Assembly: GCF_030547685.1 (NCBI RefSeq)
Contig: NZ_JAUOQM010000021.1
Coordinates: 86,400 to 150,399, forward strand
DNA: 64,000 nucleotides
Direction: 5' to 3'
Source: Gilvimarinus sp. 2_MG-2023
Lineage (GTDB): Bacteria > Pseudomonadota > Gammaproteobacteria > Pseudomonadales > Cellvibrionaceae
This document shows, piece by piece, positions 20,563-28,802 of this stretch; positions within the stretch are counted from its first letter, which is position 1; the number at the start of each line of letters is the position of its first letter. The position numbers and the translations under genes are program-made. Below the pieces are notes generated by a model, which worked only from the letters and a program-made list of their open reading frames with translations, was not told the DNA's origin and searched no databases.

Positions 20563-21246
20563 ATGGACTTTGAGGCCTTAAAACTTCCCCATGGCACCTC
20601 CCTTCAGTTACAGGTGACCAATGGGCAGGGGCAGCCAGAGCGGTATGCTTGTCGCTTTATTGGGGCCGTGCCTGGACGCAATTTAATGTTTTCCGTCCCC
20701 AAAGCCGCTGGCAAGCTTGTGCGTTTTCGGCCTGGTCAGCGATTGGCGGTGCGTATGATGGTGGCCAATGGGGTTGGTGTATTCGCCGTGGCAGTTGAAG
20801 CGCAAAGTAATGAGCCATTCCCTTTACTGTTTGTAAGTTATCCTGAATCGGTTAAATTCAAAGGTATTCGCAACGCCACGCGTGTGGTGGTTGATTTACC
20901 CATAAAAGTCGAAAATATCAGTAGCCTGACTAGTGTTAATGGTGCGGGCTACATAGCTGACATTAGCGTTACCGGTGCCCGCTTAGAATTAACAGAGGCA
21001 TTGGCGAGCATTGGAGATGAGGTCATTATCCGGGCCCAAGTGCCTGTTGAGAGGCTCGCTTTACAATGGTCGATTAAGGCGGTTATTCGCTCTCGCGTGG
21101 AGCGCAGCACCCAGGAGCAAGTCCAAGAATTATCTGCGGTTTATGGTATTGAGTTTATCGAAAGCGAGCAGGAATCACTATTAACACTATATGCCTATGT
21201 GTATGCTCAAATTGTTGCCGATCAAACGCCGCAAGACAGTGAATAA
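20563..21246 (+). CDS. PilZ domain protein, c-di-GMP receptor (YcgR-like N-terminus)
   Basis: This 227-residue protein has an N-terminal beta-rich flagellar-brake-type domain (about 1-95) and a PilZ domain. The c-di-GMP signature is complete: R103-NAT-R107 and, after a beta strand, D133-ISVT-G138 (RxxxR and DxSxxG). It should therefore bind cyclic di-GMP. The YcgR architecture suggests a role in motility or surface attachment, but no flagellar gene is near; type IV pilus genes lie at the far end of the window. The frame also opens with TTG at 20554, but ATG 20563 is preferred. The end overlaps the next gene by 8 bases. Confidence 0.88.
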   Translation: MDFEALKLPHGTSLQLQVTNGQGQPERYACRFIGAVPGRNLMFSVPKAAGKLVRFRPGQRLAVRMMVANGVGVFAVAVEAQSNEPFPLLFVSYPESVKFKGIRNATRVVVDLPIKVENISSLTSVNGAGYIADISVTGARLELTEALASIGDEVIIRAQVPVERLALQWSIKAVIRSRVERSTQEQVQELSAVYGIEFIESEQESLLTLYAYVYAQIVADQTPQDSE

Positions 21247-22057
21247 GCAAGCGCTATTGATATTGGCGCTGGCTCTGACAACAGGTTCAGCCAATGCGGT
21301 AGAGCTCGATCAGTTACACCTGCCTAAAAGTTATTTGCGGTACCTGCCTCAATTGCTCGATGGTGCACGTTTAATGGAGTCTAGCGAGCAGTGCCACAAG
21401 TTTCTTTCCGGCACTCTAAAAACGGATGCCAGTCGCTTAGAGCGACCAGTTTTTGTGTATGCTTGCCGAGATGAAAGCTTATTAACCTATCGCTGGCTGG
21501 TCGACGGAATAGATTTAACGATCCTCGATTCCACGCGCCCCACCGGACGCATCAGTTTTACTGACCTACAAGCTGAGATCGATGCGGAGCGAGAGCGAAT
21601 GCGCGCATTGGAAGCGGTGCGACAGGAACAAATGGCAGCCCTAAAAGCGGAGCGCGTGAAATTAGAAAGTATGCGTCAGCAGGAGCAGAAGAGACGTCAA
21701 GAGCTGCTTCGCCGTAAAAAGCTGTGGCAGGTATGTATGCAGAAGTTTAAATTCCAAACTCAGAATATGCAGGCCGTAGAGCTTAAAACCCTAGCACAAC
21801 CACAGGCCATAGAATTAACGCAAGAGGATAAGCAGGCTCAGTCTCAATCAAGCCTGAGTGATGGCTCTCCTGCCGCCGCTGCGTCTAATCTTGCCATCCG
21901 TTTTATAATAGACTTTGATGCACGTGATATTTACGATCAGGCGCTCAATTACCGAGGGTACTGTGATGTGTCTGCTCAAGAGGAAATCGATTTAAATATC
22001 CATCCGCGCGCCCTGGAGCTAGAGTCGGCCCAAAGTTCAGAGTCAGTCGCTCGCTAG
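21239..22057 (+). CDS. Secreted coiled-coil protein of unknown function
   Basis: Read from a GTG at 21239, the protein has 272 residues and a clear signal peptide (NKQALLILALALTTGSANA). A longer frame from 21191 would bury that signal peptide, so GTG is preferred. A highly charged coiled coil spans about residues 108-165. Four cysteines (C52, C76, C166, C242) could form two disulfides in the periplasm. A serine- and alanine-rich stretch at 200-217 is followed by a short globular C-terminus. The gene overlaps the PilZ gene by 8 bases, so they are probably co-translated. I do not recognise the family. Confidence 0.75.
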   Translation: MNKQALLILALALTTGSANAVELDQLHLPKSYLRYLPQLLDGARLMESSEQCHKFLSGTLKTDASRLERPVFVYACRDESLLTYRWLVDGIDLTILDSTRPTGRISFTDLQAEIDAERERMRALEAVRQEQMAALKAERVKLESMRQQEQKRRQELLRRKKLWQVCMQKFKFQTQNMQAVELKTLAQPQAIELTQEDKQAQSQSSLSDGSPAAAASNLAIRFIIDFDARDIYDQALNYRGYCDVSAQEEIDLNIHPRALELESAQSSESVAR

Positions 22058-22183
22058 TTTATTGGGGAGTTTCCGGGTGCACACCTGGCCTGTTAACGCT
22101 GATTATCAATTTTGTGGTGTTTTAATCCTGCAAGGGTTTTAAGGTTATGAGTTGAGTGCGGCAGCTGGGACTGTCACTTGTTA

Positions 22184-22203
22184 CCGCGCCGCCGCGGCTT
22201 TTT
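22184..22203 (+). terminator. Candidate terminator after the coiled-coil gene
   Basis: CCGCG-CCGC-CGCGG followed by CTTTTT has intrinsic terminator form on the plus strand, about 130 bases after the coiled-coil gene. The stem is short (five pairs, all G-C). Confidence 0.4.
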
Positions 22204-22350
22204 CCTTAGACTCTACACTTGTGGTGCCGGTTGCACTCCGGGTGCTCATAAGACGCCGACTGCTTCCGTATAGGTTATTTAAATGAGGGGGCAGTCAAAA
22301 GTGCAAATCCATGCTTGCATGGTTAACCGGGTCGTAAGCGTTCCGGCATA

Positions 22351-22378
22351 AAAAAACCGCCCTAATGGGCGGTTTTTT
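22351..22378. terminator. Bidirectional terminator between coiled-coil and algP-like genes
   Basis: AAAAAACCGCCC-TAAT-GGGCGGTTTTTT is a perfect 12-pair inverted repeat with T runs on both strands. It should end transcription of the minus-strand algP-like gene (24 bases away) and of any plus-strand RNA from upstream. Confidence 0.9.
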
Positions 22379-22402
22379 GTTTTTCCAAGCTTATACGACT
22401 AA

Positions 22403-23200
22403 TTACTTAGCCTTTGGCTTGCGACCGCGTTTAGCAGCGGCTTTCTTGGCCGGTGCTTTTTTCGCAGTGGTTTTCTTTTTGGCCGGAGCTTTTTTAGCGG
22501 TTGTTTTGCGCTTAGCTGGGGCCTTTTTTGCCTTGGCTTTAGTGGCTGCTTTCTTAGCTGTGGCTTTTTGCTTGGCAGCAGCTTTTTTGGCGGCGACTTT
22601 AGCTTTGGCAGCGGCTTTACGCTCGGCAGCTTTTTGCTTGGCGGCGGCTTTCTTAGCAGCAGCTTTAGCTTTGGCAGCGGCTTTACGAGCGGCTAGTTTG
22701 GCTTTGGCGGCAGCTTTGCGCTCGGCAGCCTTTTGCTTGGCAGCGGCTTTCTTGGCAGCAACCTTAGCTTTAGCAGCAGCTTTTTTGTCAGCAGCCTTTT
22801 GCTTTTTGGCCATTTCACGCTGAGCTTTGCTCATGGCGGCAGAGAACTGAGCTGCTACCTTGTTGCCTGACTTGATTGAGGCCAGAGTCGCTTTGGCTTC
22901 AGCCAGAGCTGCGCTGGCGCTGTTAGCGGCAGTTTGAGCTTTCTTAACGGCGGCGTTAGCAGCAGTCACTTGTTTGGCCGAAGCCGGGGTTTTCTTTTTC
23001 TTTTTCGCAGCGGCCAGTTTTGTTCTGGCTGCTTTCAATGCGTTCTTTGCTTTGGTTACCGCTTTTTGCTGAGAATCAACGGTTTTAGCCGCCGCCTTTT
23101 CTTCAGCACTGCGGGCCTTGTTCAGTTGGGTTTGCAGCTGATCAAGCTGTTTTTCCAACTGTGCAACTGTATTTACAGTTTGGGTTTTACGAGCAGCCAT
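22403..23200 (-). CDS. algP: AlgP-like histone H1-type lysine/alanine-rich protein
   Basis: This 265-residue protein is very basic and resembles AlgP of Pseudomonas and the tails of eukaryotic histone H1. The N-terminal 130 residues form a helical, coiled-coil-like part (LEKQLDQLQTQLNKARSAEE). Residues 141-217 are seven head-to-tail copies of an 11-residue unit of the form AAAKxKxAxxK, and residues 227-257 carry three more related units (APAKxKTTAKK). The end, RGRKPKAK, resembles an AT-hook. It probably binds DNA non-specifically and affects nucleoid structure. AlgP was first linked to alginate regulation, but no alginate genes are present here. It ends 24 bases before a strong terminator. 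Confidence 0.85.
   Translation of the reverse strand: MAARKTQTVNTVAQLEKQLDQLQTQLNKARSAEEKAAAKTVDSQQKAVTKAKNALKAARTKLAAAKKKKKTPASAKQVTAANAAVKKAQTAANSASAALAEAKATLASIKSGNKVAAQFSAAMSKAQREMAKKQKAADKKAAAKAKVAAKKAAAKQKAAERKAAAKAKLAARKAAAKAKAAAKKAAAKQKAAERKAAAKAKVAAKKAAAKQKATAKKAATKAKAKKAPAKRKTTAKKAPAKKKTTAKKAPAKKAAAKRGRKPKAK
22550..22780 (-). repeat. Seven 33-base repeats inside the algP-like gene
   Basis: The seven complete 11-residue units of the protein (residues 141-217) correspond to seven imperfect 33-base DNA repeats. Two units (AAAKQKAAERK) are identical in protein, and others differ by one to four residues. Repeats of this type can gain or lose units by recombination or slippage without breaking the frame. 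Confidence 0.85.
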
Positions 23201-23465
23201 GGTGAGCTTCCTTTATTGTTGTGAACAATTGTTATGAACAAAAAAGTGAACGGAATCTTTCCGCTGCCAATACGTTAAAACTTTGCAGAGGAATTTCAAC
23301 CATTTTAAAGCATTTTTATTGAAAAAAACGCAGAAAATGGAAAATTAATGCCGATTTCGATGATTTTTTTGCCACTTGCTAAGAAAAAACGCATTTATAG
23401 AGCGTGCAAAGGATGAAATACAATTATTTTTTTAGACGCAGTACCGAAGTGTTGCAGGATATATA

Positions 23466-23481
23466 CTGAATGCATGTACAG
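23466..23481 (+). promoter_or_regulatory. LexA (SOS) box upstream of dinB
   Basis: CTGAATGCATGTACAG matches the CTG-N10-CAG consensus of gammaproteobacterial LexA boxes, with an AT-rich centre. A TATACT -10-like hexamer at 23462-23467 overlaps its left edge. This would make dinB SOS-induced. The box covers the ATG at 23470, so that codon cannot be a sensible translation start. Confidence 0.78.
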
Positions 23482-23484
23482 TTC

Positions 23485-24558
23485 ATGGGGGTTTTTTTGA
23501 ATCGATTTATAATTCATATTGATGCGGATTGTTTTTTTGCTGCGATTGAAATGCGCGATCGGCCCGAATTATTCGATCGTCCAATGGCAATTGGCGGCAG
23601 TGCAAACCGACGTGGTGTAATTTCAACGTGTAATTATTCGGCGCGACAGTTTGGTGTGCGCTCGGCTATGGCAACGGCATACGCATTAAGATTGTGCCCG
23701 GGCTTAACATTGCTGGAGCATCGTATGGCACTGTACCGAGAAGTCTCGCAAGAGATGATGGCAATATTTCACAAATATTCCGATATTGTTGAGCCGTTGT
23801 CACTGGATGAAGCGTTTCTCGATGTCTCATCGAATTGTGAATCGCTGCAGGAGGCGGGAAGCCTAGCGCAAGAGATCAGGCAAAAAGTTTGGCAAACATT
23901 GGGGATTACGGTCTCCGCGGGTGTTGCCGGTAATAAGTTTCTGGCCAAGGTGGCCAGTGATTGGCGCAAACCCGATGGAATGTTTGTCATTGATAGTGAT
24001 CGGCAGAATTCATTTGTGGCGCAATTGCCTATACGGTGTATACCCGGCGTAGGGAAGGTCACCTCTGATCAGTTACAGTTTATGGGCGTGAGTTTGTGCC
24101 AGGATCTTTATTGTCACAGTGAAAACGATTTAGTTAAGCGTTTCGGTCGTTTTGGTGCTCGACTTTATCATTTAAGTCGAGGTGTGGATGAGCGGCCGGT
24201 CAAGCCGACACGGGAACGAAAGTCCGTTAGTGTGGAGCAAACCTACGCTCAAGATATCGAATCACTGAACGCTTGTGAGGCTTTATTGCCCGAGCTGTAT
24301 CAGCGATTAATGCTACGGCTAGAAAAGCTGCCGGCGGATACGGTAATCGCTAAAGGGTTTGTCAAAATAAAATTTTCAGATTTCCGTCAAACCACGCTGG
24401 AGCGATTAGGTGGGGATTGGGCGGCGGATGCATTTTTACCCTTACTTGCACAGGCTTACTCGCGGGGTAATGGCCGGGTACGTCTATTGGGGTTGGGGGT
24501 TAGATTGGCGGGATCAGGCCCTCAGTCCGCTGCTGTGGAGCAAATAAACTTATTATAA
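23485..24558 (+). CDS. dinB: DNA polymerase IV
   Basis: DinB is an error-prone Y-family polymerase used for translesion synthesis. It has the N-terminal catalytic motif IIHIDADCFFAA, the second catalytic motif SLDEAFLDVSS and the helix-hairpin-helix region IPGVGKVTSDQL. The little-finger domain follows, starting near RKSVSVEQTYAQDI. The frame opens at 23470, but that ATG is inside the LexA box. ATG 23485 is given here; TTG 23497, which begins NRFIIHIDAD and has GGGGG five bases upstream, fits the family N-terminus even better. The C-terminus ends AVEQINLL; whether it is a beta-clamp-binding motif is uncertain. Confidence 0.95.
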   Translation: MGVFLNRFIIHIDADCFFAAIEMRDRPELFDRPMAIGGSANRRGVISTCNYSARQFGVRSAMATAYALRLCPGLTLLEHRMALYREVSQEMMAIFHKYSDIVEPLSLDEAFLDVSSNCESLQEAGSLAQEIRQKVWQTLGITVSAGVAGNKFLAKVASDWRKPDGMFVIDSDRQNSFVAQLPIRCIPGVGKVTSDQLQFMGVSLCQDLYCHSENDLVKRFGRFGARLYHLSRGVDERPVKPTRERKSVSVEQTYAQDIESLNACEALLPELYQRLMLRLEKLPADTVIAKGFVKIKFSDFRQTTLERLGGDWAADAFLPLLAQAYSRGNGRVRLLGLGVRLAGSGPQSAAVEQINLL

Positions 24559-24797
24559 AAAGCGGTTACCCGGGGGCGATTGGCTTGCGCAACACAGCGG
24601 TGGCCTGCACCAAGGTGGTGCGCCGGTGCGGGCTGCCTTCTTAGTATCCGTTGGTTTTAAAGTGACCCGATAAAAATTTTTACGCATATTTGCATGAAAA
24701 AGGTCTTCAAATGGTTAGTCATGGCCACCACAAGCTGGTAGTATTGCTCCTCGAAAATTAATACCAACCACCAGTAATAATAACGGGAGTGTGCGCG

Positions 24798-25226
24798 GTG
24801 AGTCGTAGAAAGAAAAACCGTAGCTCTGAAGAAAGTAATGATATCGATCTGACGCCAATGCTGGACGTCGTCTTTATCATGCTAATTTTCTTCATCGTAA
24901 CAGCGTCTTTTGTTAAGGAAATTGGCCTCGACGTCAATGTGCCAGAAGAAAATGACGAGCCACCACCAGAGAATGCGGATCCTAATATCCTGGTTCAGAT
25001 TACCGCTGACAACCAAATTTGGATGTTTGGTGATAATGGTTTGCGTCGGATAGATGAGGCTGCCGTGCGTTCTAATATCGCCCAGATGCGTGCCGAGCTG
25101 CCCAAGGCTGCGGTGATCATTCAGGCTAACCACGAAGCTGACTCAGGTGTTTATGTTGCTGTGGCTGATGCCGCTCGTGCAGCCAAGGCTCCTGCCGTCG
25201 TACTGGTGCCAGTGGAACACAACTGA
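24798..25226 (+). CDS. exbD: ExbD-family biopolymer transport protein (no ExbB neighbour)
   Basis: ExbD works with ExbB to pass proton-motive energy to TonB. This 142-residue protein has a short basic cytoplasmic start, one transmembrane helix (MLDVVFIMLIFFIVTASF, with the essential aspartate D23) and a periplasmic domain ending VVLVPVEHN. The frame opens at GTG 24789, but GTG 24798 is preferred because GGGAG at 24785-24789 is spaced 8 bases from it. No exbB or tonB is adjacent. The partner may be elsewhere, or the protein may serve a TolR-like role. A terminator follows 22 bases downstream. Confidence 0.9.
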   Translation: MSRRKKNRSSEESNDIDLTPMLDVVFIMLIFFIVTASFVKEIGLDVNVPEENDEPPPENADPNILVQITADNQIWMFGDNGLRRIDEAAVRSNIAQMRAELPKAAVIIQANHEADSGVYVAVADAARAAKAPAVVLVPVEHN

Positions 25227-25248
25227 TACTCGTTCAAGAGTGTGAGTT

Positions 25249-25275
25249 AAAAAACCACCTACGGGTGGTTTTTTT
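25249..25275 (+). terminator. Terminator after exbD
   Basis: AAAAAACCACC-TACG-GGTGGTTTTTTT forms a clean 11-pair hairpin with a run of T on the plus strand, 22 bases after the exbD stop. The A run on the other side allows use from the minus strand as well. Confidence 0.9.
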
Positions 25276-25348
25276 ATGCCTGTAAAAAGCGTTTAGAGTG
25301 CAAAGGTGTTGGCATTGCTCTGAAGTCGGTGTGAGTGGTCGGGGGGAT

Positions 25349-25376
25349 GGCCCGAGCGCTGAACGCAGCCCGGGCC
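25349..25376 (-). terminator. GC-rich hairpin after the aminotransferase gene
   Basis: GGCCCG at 25349-25354 and CGGGCC at 25371-25376 pair, with GCG/CGC able to extend the stem inside. It lies 12 bases after the stop of the minus-strand aminotransferase. There is no clear T run, so its action as a terminator is uncertain. Confidence 0.4.
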
Positions 25377-25387
25377 CAGTGGATGTA

Positions 25388-26674
25388 TTAGCCTGCCAGT
25401 GCTTGGCGAACAGAAGCCAGCTTAACGCACACCACAAAGACCTCCATGGCACCGACAACCTCTTCAATGGAGGGTACGGAAGGTGCAATGCGTATATTGC
25501 GATTTTCTGGGTCATCACCGTAGGGGAAAGTCGCTCCTGCTGGGGTCAATTTGACGCCTGCTTCAGCGGCGAGCTTAACGGTGGCTTTGGCACATCCAGG
25601 GCGGGTATCAAAGGAGACGAAATAACCGCCAACAGGCGCTTCCCAATTGCCGAGGTCAGTGCCATCAAAGGCGGTGCCCAGTGCTGACAGTACGGCATCA
25701 AAGCGCGGTTGCAGCAGTGCAGCATGCTTTTTCATATGCTTGATCAGTGCGTCGCGATTGGGTAAAAATTGCGCGTGACGTAATTGGTTGACCTTGTCTG
25801 GCCCAATCGTACTGGCCCCTAAGAATTTCTTCAGACCGGCTAAATTTTCGGTGCTGGCGGCAGTAAACGCAACGCCGGCGCCGGCGAAGGTGATTTTAGA
25901 GGTGGAGGCAAACTGAATAACGCTATGTTCAGTGCCGTGCTTGGCGGTCAGTTCGAAAACGCTGGCCAGCTGTGGTGGGTTCTCCACCAAATCGTGCACC
26001 GCGTAAGCGTTGTCCCAAAAAACACGGAAATCGGCGTGAGCTATCTGGCCCAGTTTGGCAATTCGCTCGACAGTTTCGTCGGAGTAAACCACCCCGGTTG
26101 GGTTGGAGTACTTGGGAACGCACCACATGCCGCGGATACTGGAATCATTTTTAATCAGCTCTTCAACCGCCTGCATGTCCGGACCATTTGCGGTCATGGG
26201 CACGGTGACCATATCGATACCCAGTTGCTCACACACGGTGTAGTGACGGTCATAGCCGGGTACCGGGCAGATGACTTTCGGCTGCTCGGCATTTTTCCAG
26301 GCGCTATCGGGACCGGTAAGCCCGAAGTGGTAGGCTGTCATCATGGTTTGATGCATCAAAGTAAGGCTGGAGTTGCCTCCCACGACAATATTGCTGCTGG
26401 GCACGCCCATGAGGTCAGAGCCGAGGCGTTTGGCTTCCGCAATGCCGTCCAGGCCGCCGTAGTTACGGGTATCAGTGCCGTCGCTGGCCTTATAGTTGCC
26501 CTTTAAAATACCGTCCATGCCGTCCGACAGGGACAGTTGATCTGCAGAAGGCTTGCCACGAGTGACGTCGAGTGAGAGGTTTTTGCCGAGAATAGCGTTG
26601 TATTGCTCAGCCAGTTCTGATTCCCAGGCTTTGAGTTGCTCAGCGGTAGCTTGATCCAGTAACAATGGGGTCAC
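25388..26674 (-). CDS. Aspartate aminotransferase, type Ic subgroup
   Basis: This 428-residue PLP enzyme belongs to the small class I subgroup Ic of aspartate aminotransferases, also known from Corynebacterium. Recognisable segments are LSLDVTRGKPSADQLSLSDG, RNYGGLDGIAEAKRLGSDLM, CPVPGYDRHY, PKYSNPTGVVYSDE and the PLP lysine in FASTSKITFAGAGVAF. It should interconvert aspartate and 2-oxoglutarate with oxaloacetate and glutamate. It stands 110 bases after the M48 peptidase gene on the same strand and probably has its own promoter. Confidence 0.92.
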   Translation of the reverse strand: MTPLLLDQATAEQLKAWESELAEQYNAILGKNLSLDVTRGKPSADQLSLSDGMDGILKGNYKASDGTDTRNYGGLDGIAEAKRLGSDLMGVPSSNIVVGGNSSLTLMHQTMMTAYHFGLTGPDSAWKNAEQPKVICPVPGYDRHYTVCEQLGIDMVTVPMTANGPDMQAVEELIKNDSSIRGMWCVPKYSNPTGVVYSDETVERIAKLGQIAHADFRVFWDNAYAVHDLVENPPQLASVFELTAKHGTEHSVIQFASTSKITFAGAGVAFTAASTENLAGLKKFLGASTIGPDKVNQLRHAQFLPNRDALIKHMKKHAALLQPRFDAVLSALGTAFDGTDLGNWEAPVGGYFVSFDTRPGCAKATVKLAAEAGVKLTPAGATFPYGDDPENRNIRIAPSVPSIEEVVGAMEVFVVCVKLASVRQALAG

Positions 26675-26784
26675 CTCAATATTGGTTGCAAAGCGCGCGG
26701 GGCGCAGGTGTCGCTATTATAGCGGCACTGGAGCCAAGATTTAAGGTGCCGAAGCAAATACAGTTTTAACAGCGGCGGGATTGA

Positions 26785-28752
26785 TTAGTGATTGCGGGCG
26801 AGGTCGGCTCTTAATGGTGGCACTGGGCAGTTTAAGCTATCGGCAACAGCGCGAAAGAGCTCTGCCTCAGCGATGGTGATAACACCGTCAGATTCGATGG
26901 CGCGCATCATAGCTTTAAGTAATTGCGGCTTTTGCAAAGGCTTAATTTGATTGAGCTTGTCGAGTGCGCGATCCAGTGTGTGAGTATCCAGCTGGAATAA
27001 ATCGATCAAGGACAGCTCACTTAAACGCAGCTCTTGGCAGGCGGCGGTAAAGGCTTTTTGGCAGTGTTGTAAATTGTCGCTGCTGGCATGACTCATAAAC
27101 GATAGCAATGTGGCGCACTCGCCGCGCAACTGACGAATACTGAGTGAACCACTGCGGTGCTGAATTGCCCCTAGGTGATGTTGGATAATACGTCTGACCG
27201 ACCACTCCATGACATTAGTTTCTTGGTCGGCTTCAATTAATGTGTCGATGGCGGTCAAGAAGTTCCGGTGCTGTGTGTGGCTTAGGTTTTTTAATGCCGG
27301 CAGTGCCAGCTCAATTAGCGGCAGGCGCAAATGGATTTCAATTTTTTGCGCGCGCTGGGCTGTGGACGCTAATTGGTTAAGCTCTGTTGTAGGGTAGAGT
27401 TCGGTTAGGGCGCGCCACTGTTGCCCGCGCAGTTGTTGATCGTTATCCAGTAGCAGGCCAAAGACCACCGCACGCGCAGAAAATGGATCGTGAGCTGCAG
27501 CGTGCAATACATCGCTAATGCTTGCCATGGTTGACTGGGCCTGAGCCAAGTCTTCCGTGCTGGGTTGGCCGATATTGTCGACCGCGGCTGTCATATGTTC
27601 GCTGTGAAAACTGGCGGCACTTGCAGCGCTGAAGCCACTGACTTGTGCGCTGGCATTTGATGGTTCGCCTTGTTCAGGCGTCGCCGTAGTAGTGCTAGCC
27701 TTGCCCGCACTGGGGTAATCACCGTTCCATTCTGGTTGCACGCGCTTAATACGCTCGGGAAGTGGTGGGTGAGTGGCCATCAGGCTATTGAAAGCGGTGG
27801 AAACCCCCTGGCCAAAATACATATGGCTAAACTCGGCGCAGTGCTTGGCTTCCATTCGACTGCCAGCGGGTAGGCCGCCGATTTTTTTTAGCGCGCCAGC
27901 AATGCCACTGTTGTCGCGAGTAAATTGAACTGCGGAGGCATCGGCCAAAAATTCCCGTTGACGGCTGACGGCGGCTTTGATCAAACTGCCGAAAAACGTA
28001 CCGGCATAACCAATTACCATTAGCGCTAAGCCTGCGCCTATAACAGCTCCCTGAGAGTTGTTTTTGCTGGAGCGGCCAGAGCGGCGATACAAAGAGCCGC
28101 GCAGTATATATTGACCGATAAGACCGAGTAATAAAATGCCGTTTAGTAAAGCGACCAAGCGCATATTTAAGCGCATATCGCCATGGAAAATGTGGCTGAA
28201 CTCGTGGGCGACAACACCTTGTAGCTCATTGCGGTTGAGCTGTTCAATGCAGCCTCGCGTGACTCCAATCACCGCATCCTGAGGCGTGTGCCCCGCGGCG
28301 AAAGCGTTAATGGAGGCCTCTTCCAGCACGAATACTGGTGGCACGGGTGTGCCCGAGGCGATAGCCATCTCTTCGACCACATTCAGTAGTTGTTTTTCCG
28401 CGTAGTCGTTTGTGTCGTGATTGATCTGTCGACCGCCTAAAGCCTCGGCCACTGTGCTGCCACCACCGTTTAGCTGGAGGTACTTATAAATGCCTCCGAG
28501 CACCACAACGGTTATGACCATCAGGGCGATCCCTGTAGCGGTCTGCCAGCTTATCAATGTGTCCAGTTTTTGCAAAAATGTCATGCCGGCCGTTTCCATC
28601 ACAAATAAGCTATTACCGGTTTGCAAATAATAAGTGATGCCAATAAAAAGCACTGTGGTGACGGCTATTAATGAGAGGACGGCCAGCCCAAGCAGAAAAA
28701 CCAGGTTGCGTGTATTTTTCTTGGCAATGTCTTGCTGCTCAAAAAAGTTCAT
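26785..28752 (-). CDS. M48 family membrane metallopeptidase (HtpX/Ste24-like)
   Basis: This 655-residue protein has two N-terminal membrane segments (about residues 17-40 and 73-92). A zinc peptidase domain follows with H183-EFSH-187, preceded by NAFAAGHTPQDAVIGVTRG and followed by another hydrophobic pair and the third zinc ligand region REFLADASAVQFT. After about residue 340 comes a long helical C-terminal part not found in HtpX, with a TerB-like segment at the end (MMRAIESDGVITIAEAELFRAV). The frame opens 12 bases earlier, but ATG 28752 has GAGAG in front and gives the family start MNFFEQQ. It follows lemA, a pairing seen in many bacteria. Membrane protein quality control is likely. Confidence 0.88.
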   Translation of the reverse strand: MNFFEQQDIAKKNTRNLVFLLGLAVLSLIAVTTVLFIGITYYLQTGNSLFVMETAGMTFLQKLDTLISWQTATGIALMVITVVVLGGIYKYLQLNGGGSTVAEALGGRQINHDTNDYAEKQLLNVVEEMAIASGTPVPPVFVLEEASINAFAAGHTPQDAVIGVTRGCIEQLNRNELQGVVAHEFSHIFHGDMRLNMRLVALLNGILLLGLIGQYILRGSLYRRSGRSSKNNSQGAVIGAGLALMVIGYAGTFFGSLIKAAVSRQREFLADASAVQFTRDNSGIAGALKKIGGLPAGSRMEAKHCAEFSHMYFGQGVSTAFNSLMATHPPLPERIKRVQPEWNGDYPSAGKASTTTATPEQGEPSNASAQVSGFSAASAASFHSEHMTAAVDNIGQPSTEDLAQAQSTMASISDVLHAAAHDPFSARAVVFGLLLDNDQQLRGQQWRALTELYPTTELNQLASTAQRAQKIEIHLRLPLIELALPALKNLSHTQHRNFLTAIDTLIEADQETNVMEWSVRRIIQHHLGAIQHRSGSLSIRQLRGECATLLSFMSHASSDNLQHCQKAFTAACQELRLSELSLIDLFQLDTHTLDRALDKLNQIKPLQKPQLLKAMMRAIESDGVITIAEAELFRAVADSLNCPVPPLRADLARNH

Positions 28753-28802
28753 GGCGGCTCTCATTAATCATCAGTAGGCACTGAGGTGGTTACATAGAAC
28801 CT

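Larger units (their letters stand above)
22058..22402. other. Intergenic region, no gene recognised
   Basis: No protein or known RNA gene was recognised. Visible elements are a GC hairpin with a T run (22184-22203), a hairpin CCATGC-TT-GCATGG at 22309-22322, and a strong terminator at 22351-22378. A small RNA ending at one of these terminators is possible, but nothing in the sequence names it. Confidence 0.5.

Noticed and set aside
22058-22350. Possible small RNA (6S, RsmY/RsmZ-like) before the algP-like gene
   Set aside because: No 6S structure and no repeated GGA motifs were found; only isolated hairpins, so no RNA gene is called.
22365-22823. Hydrophobic 152-residue frame antisense to the algP-like gene
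   Set aside because: The alanine- and leucine-rich product is the complement of the AAG/GCC repeat codons of the histone-like gene, not a real membrane protein.
24694-24741. Fifteen-codon frame (MKKVFKWLVMATTSW) before exbD
   Set aside because: No ribosome binding site and nothing to link it to a leader peptide; too short to support.
25925-26506. 193-residue frame antisense to the aminotransferase
   Set aside because: Shadow of a well-conserved gene on the other strand.
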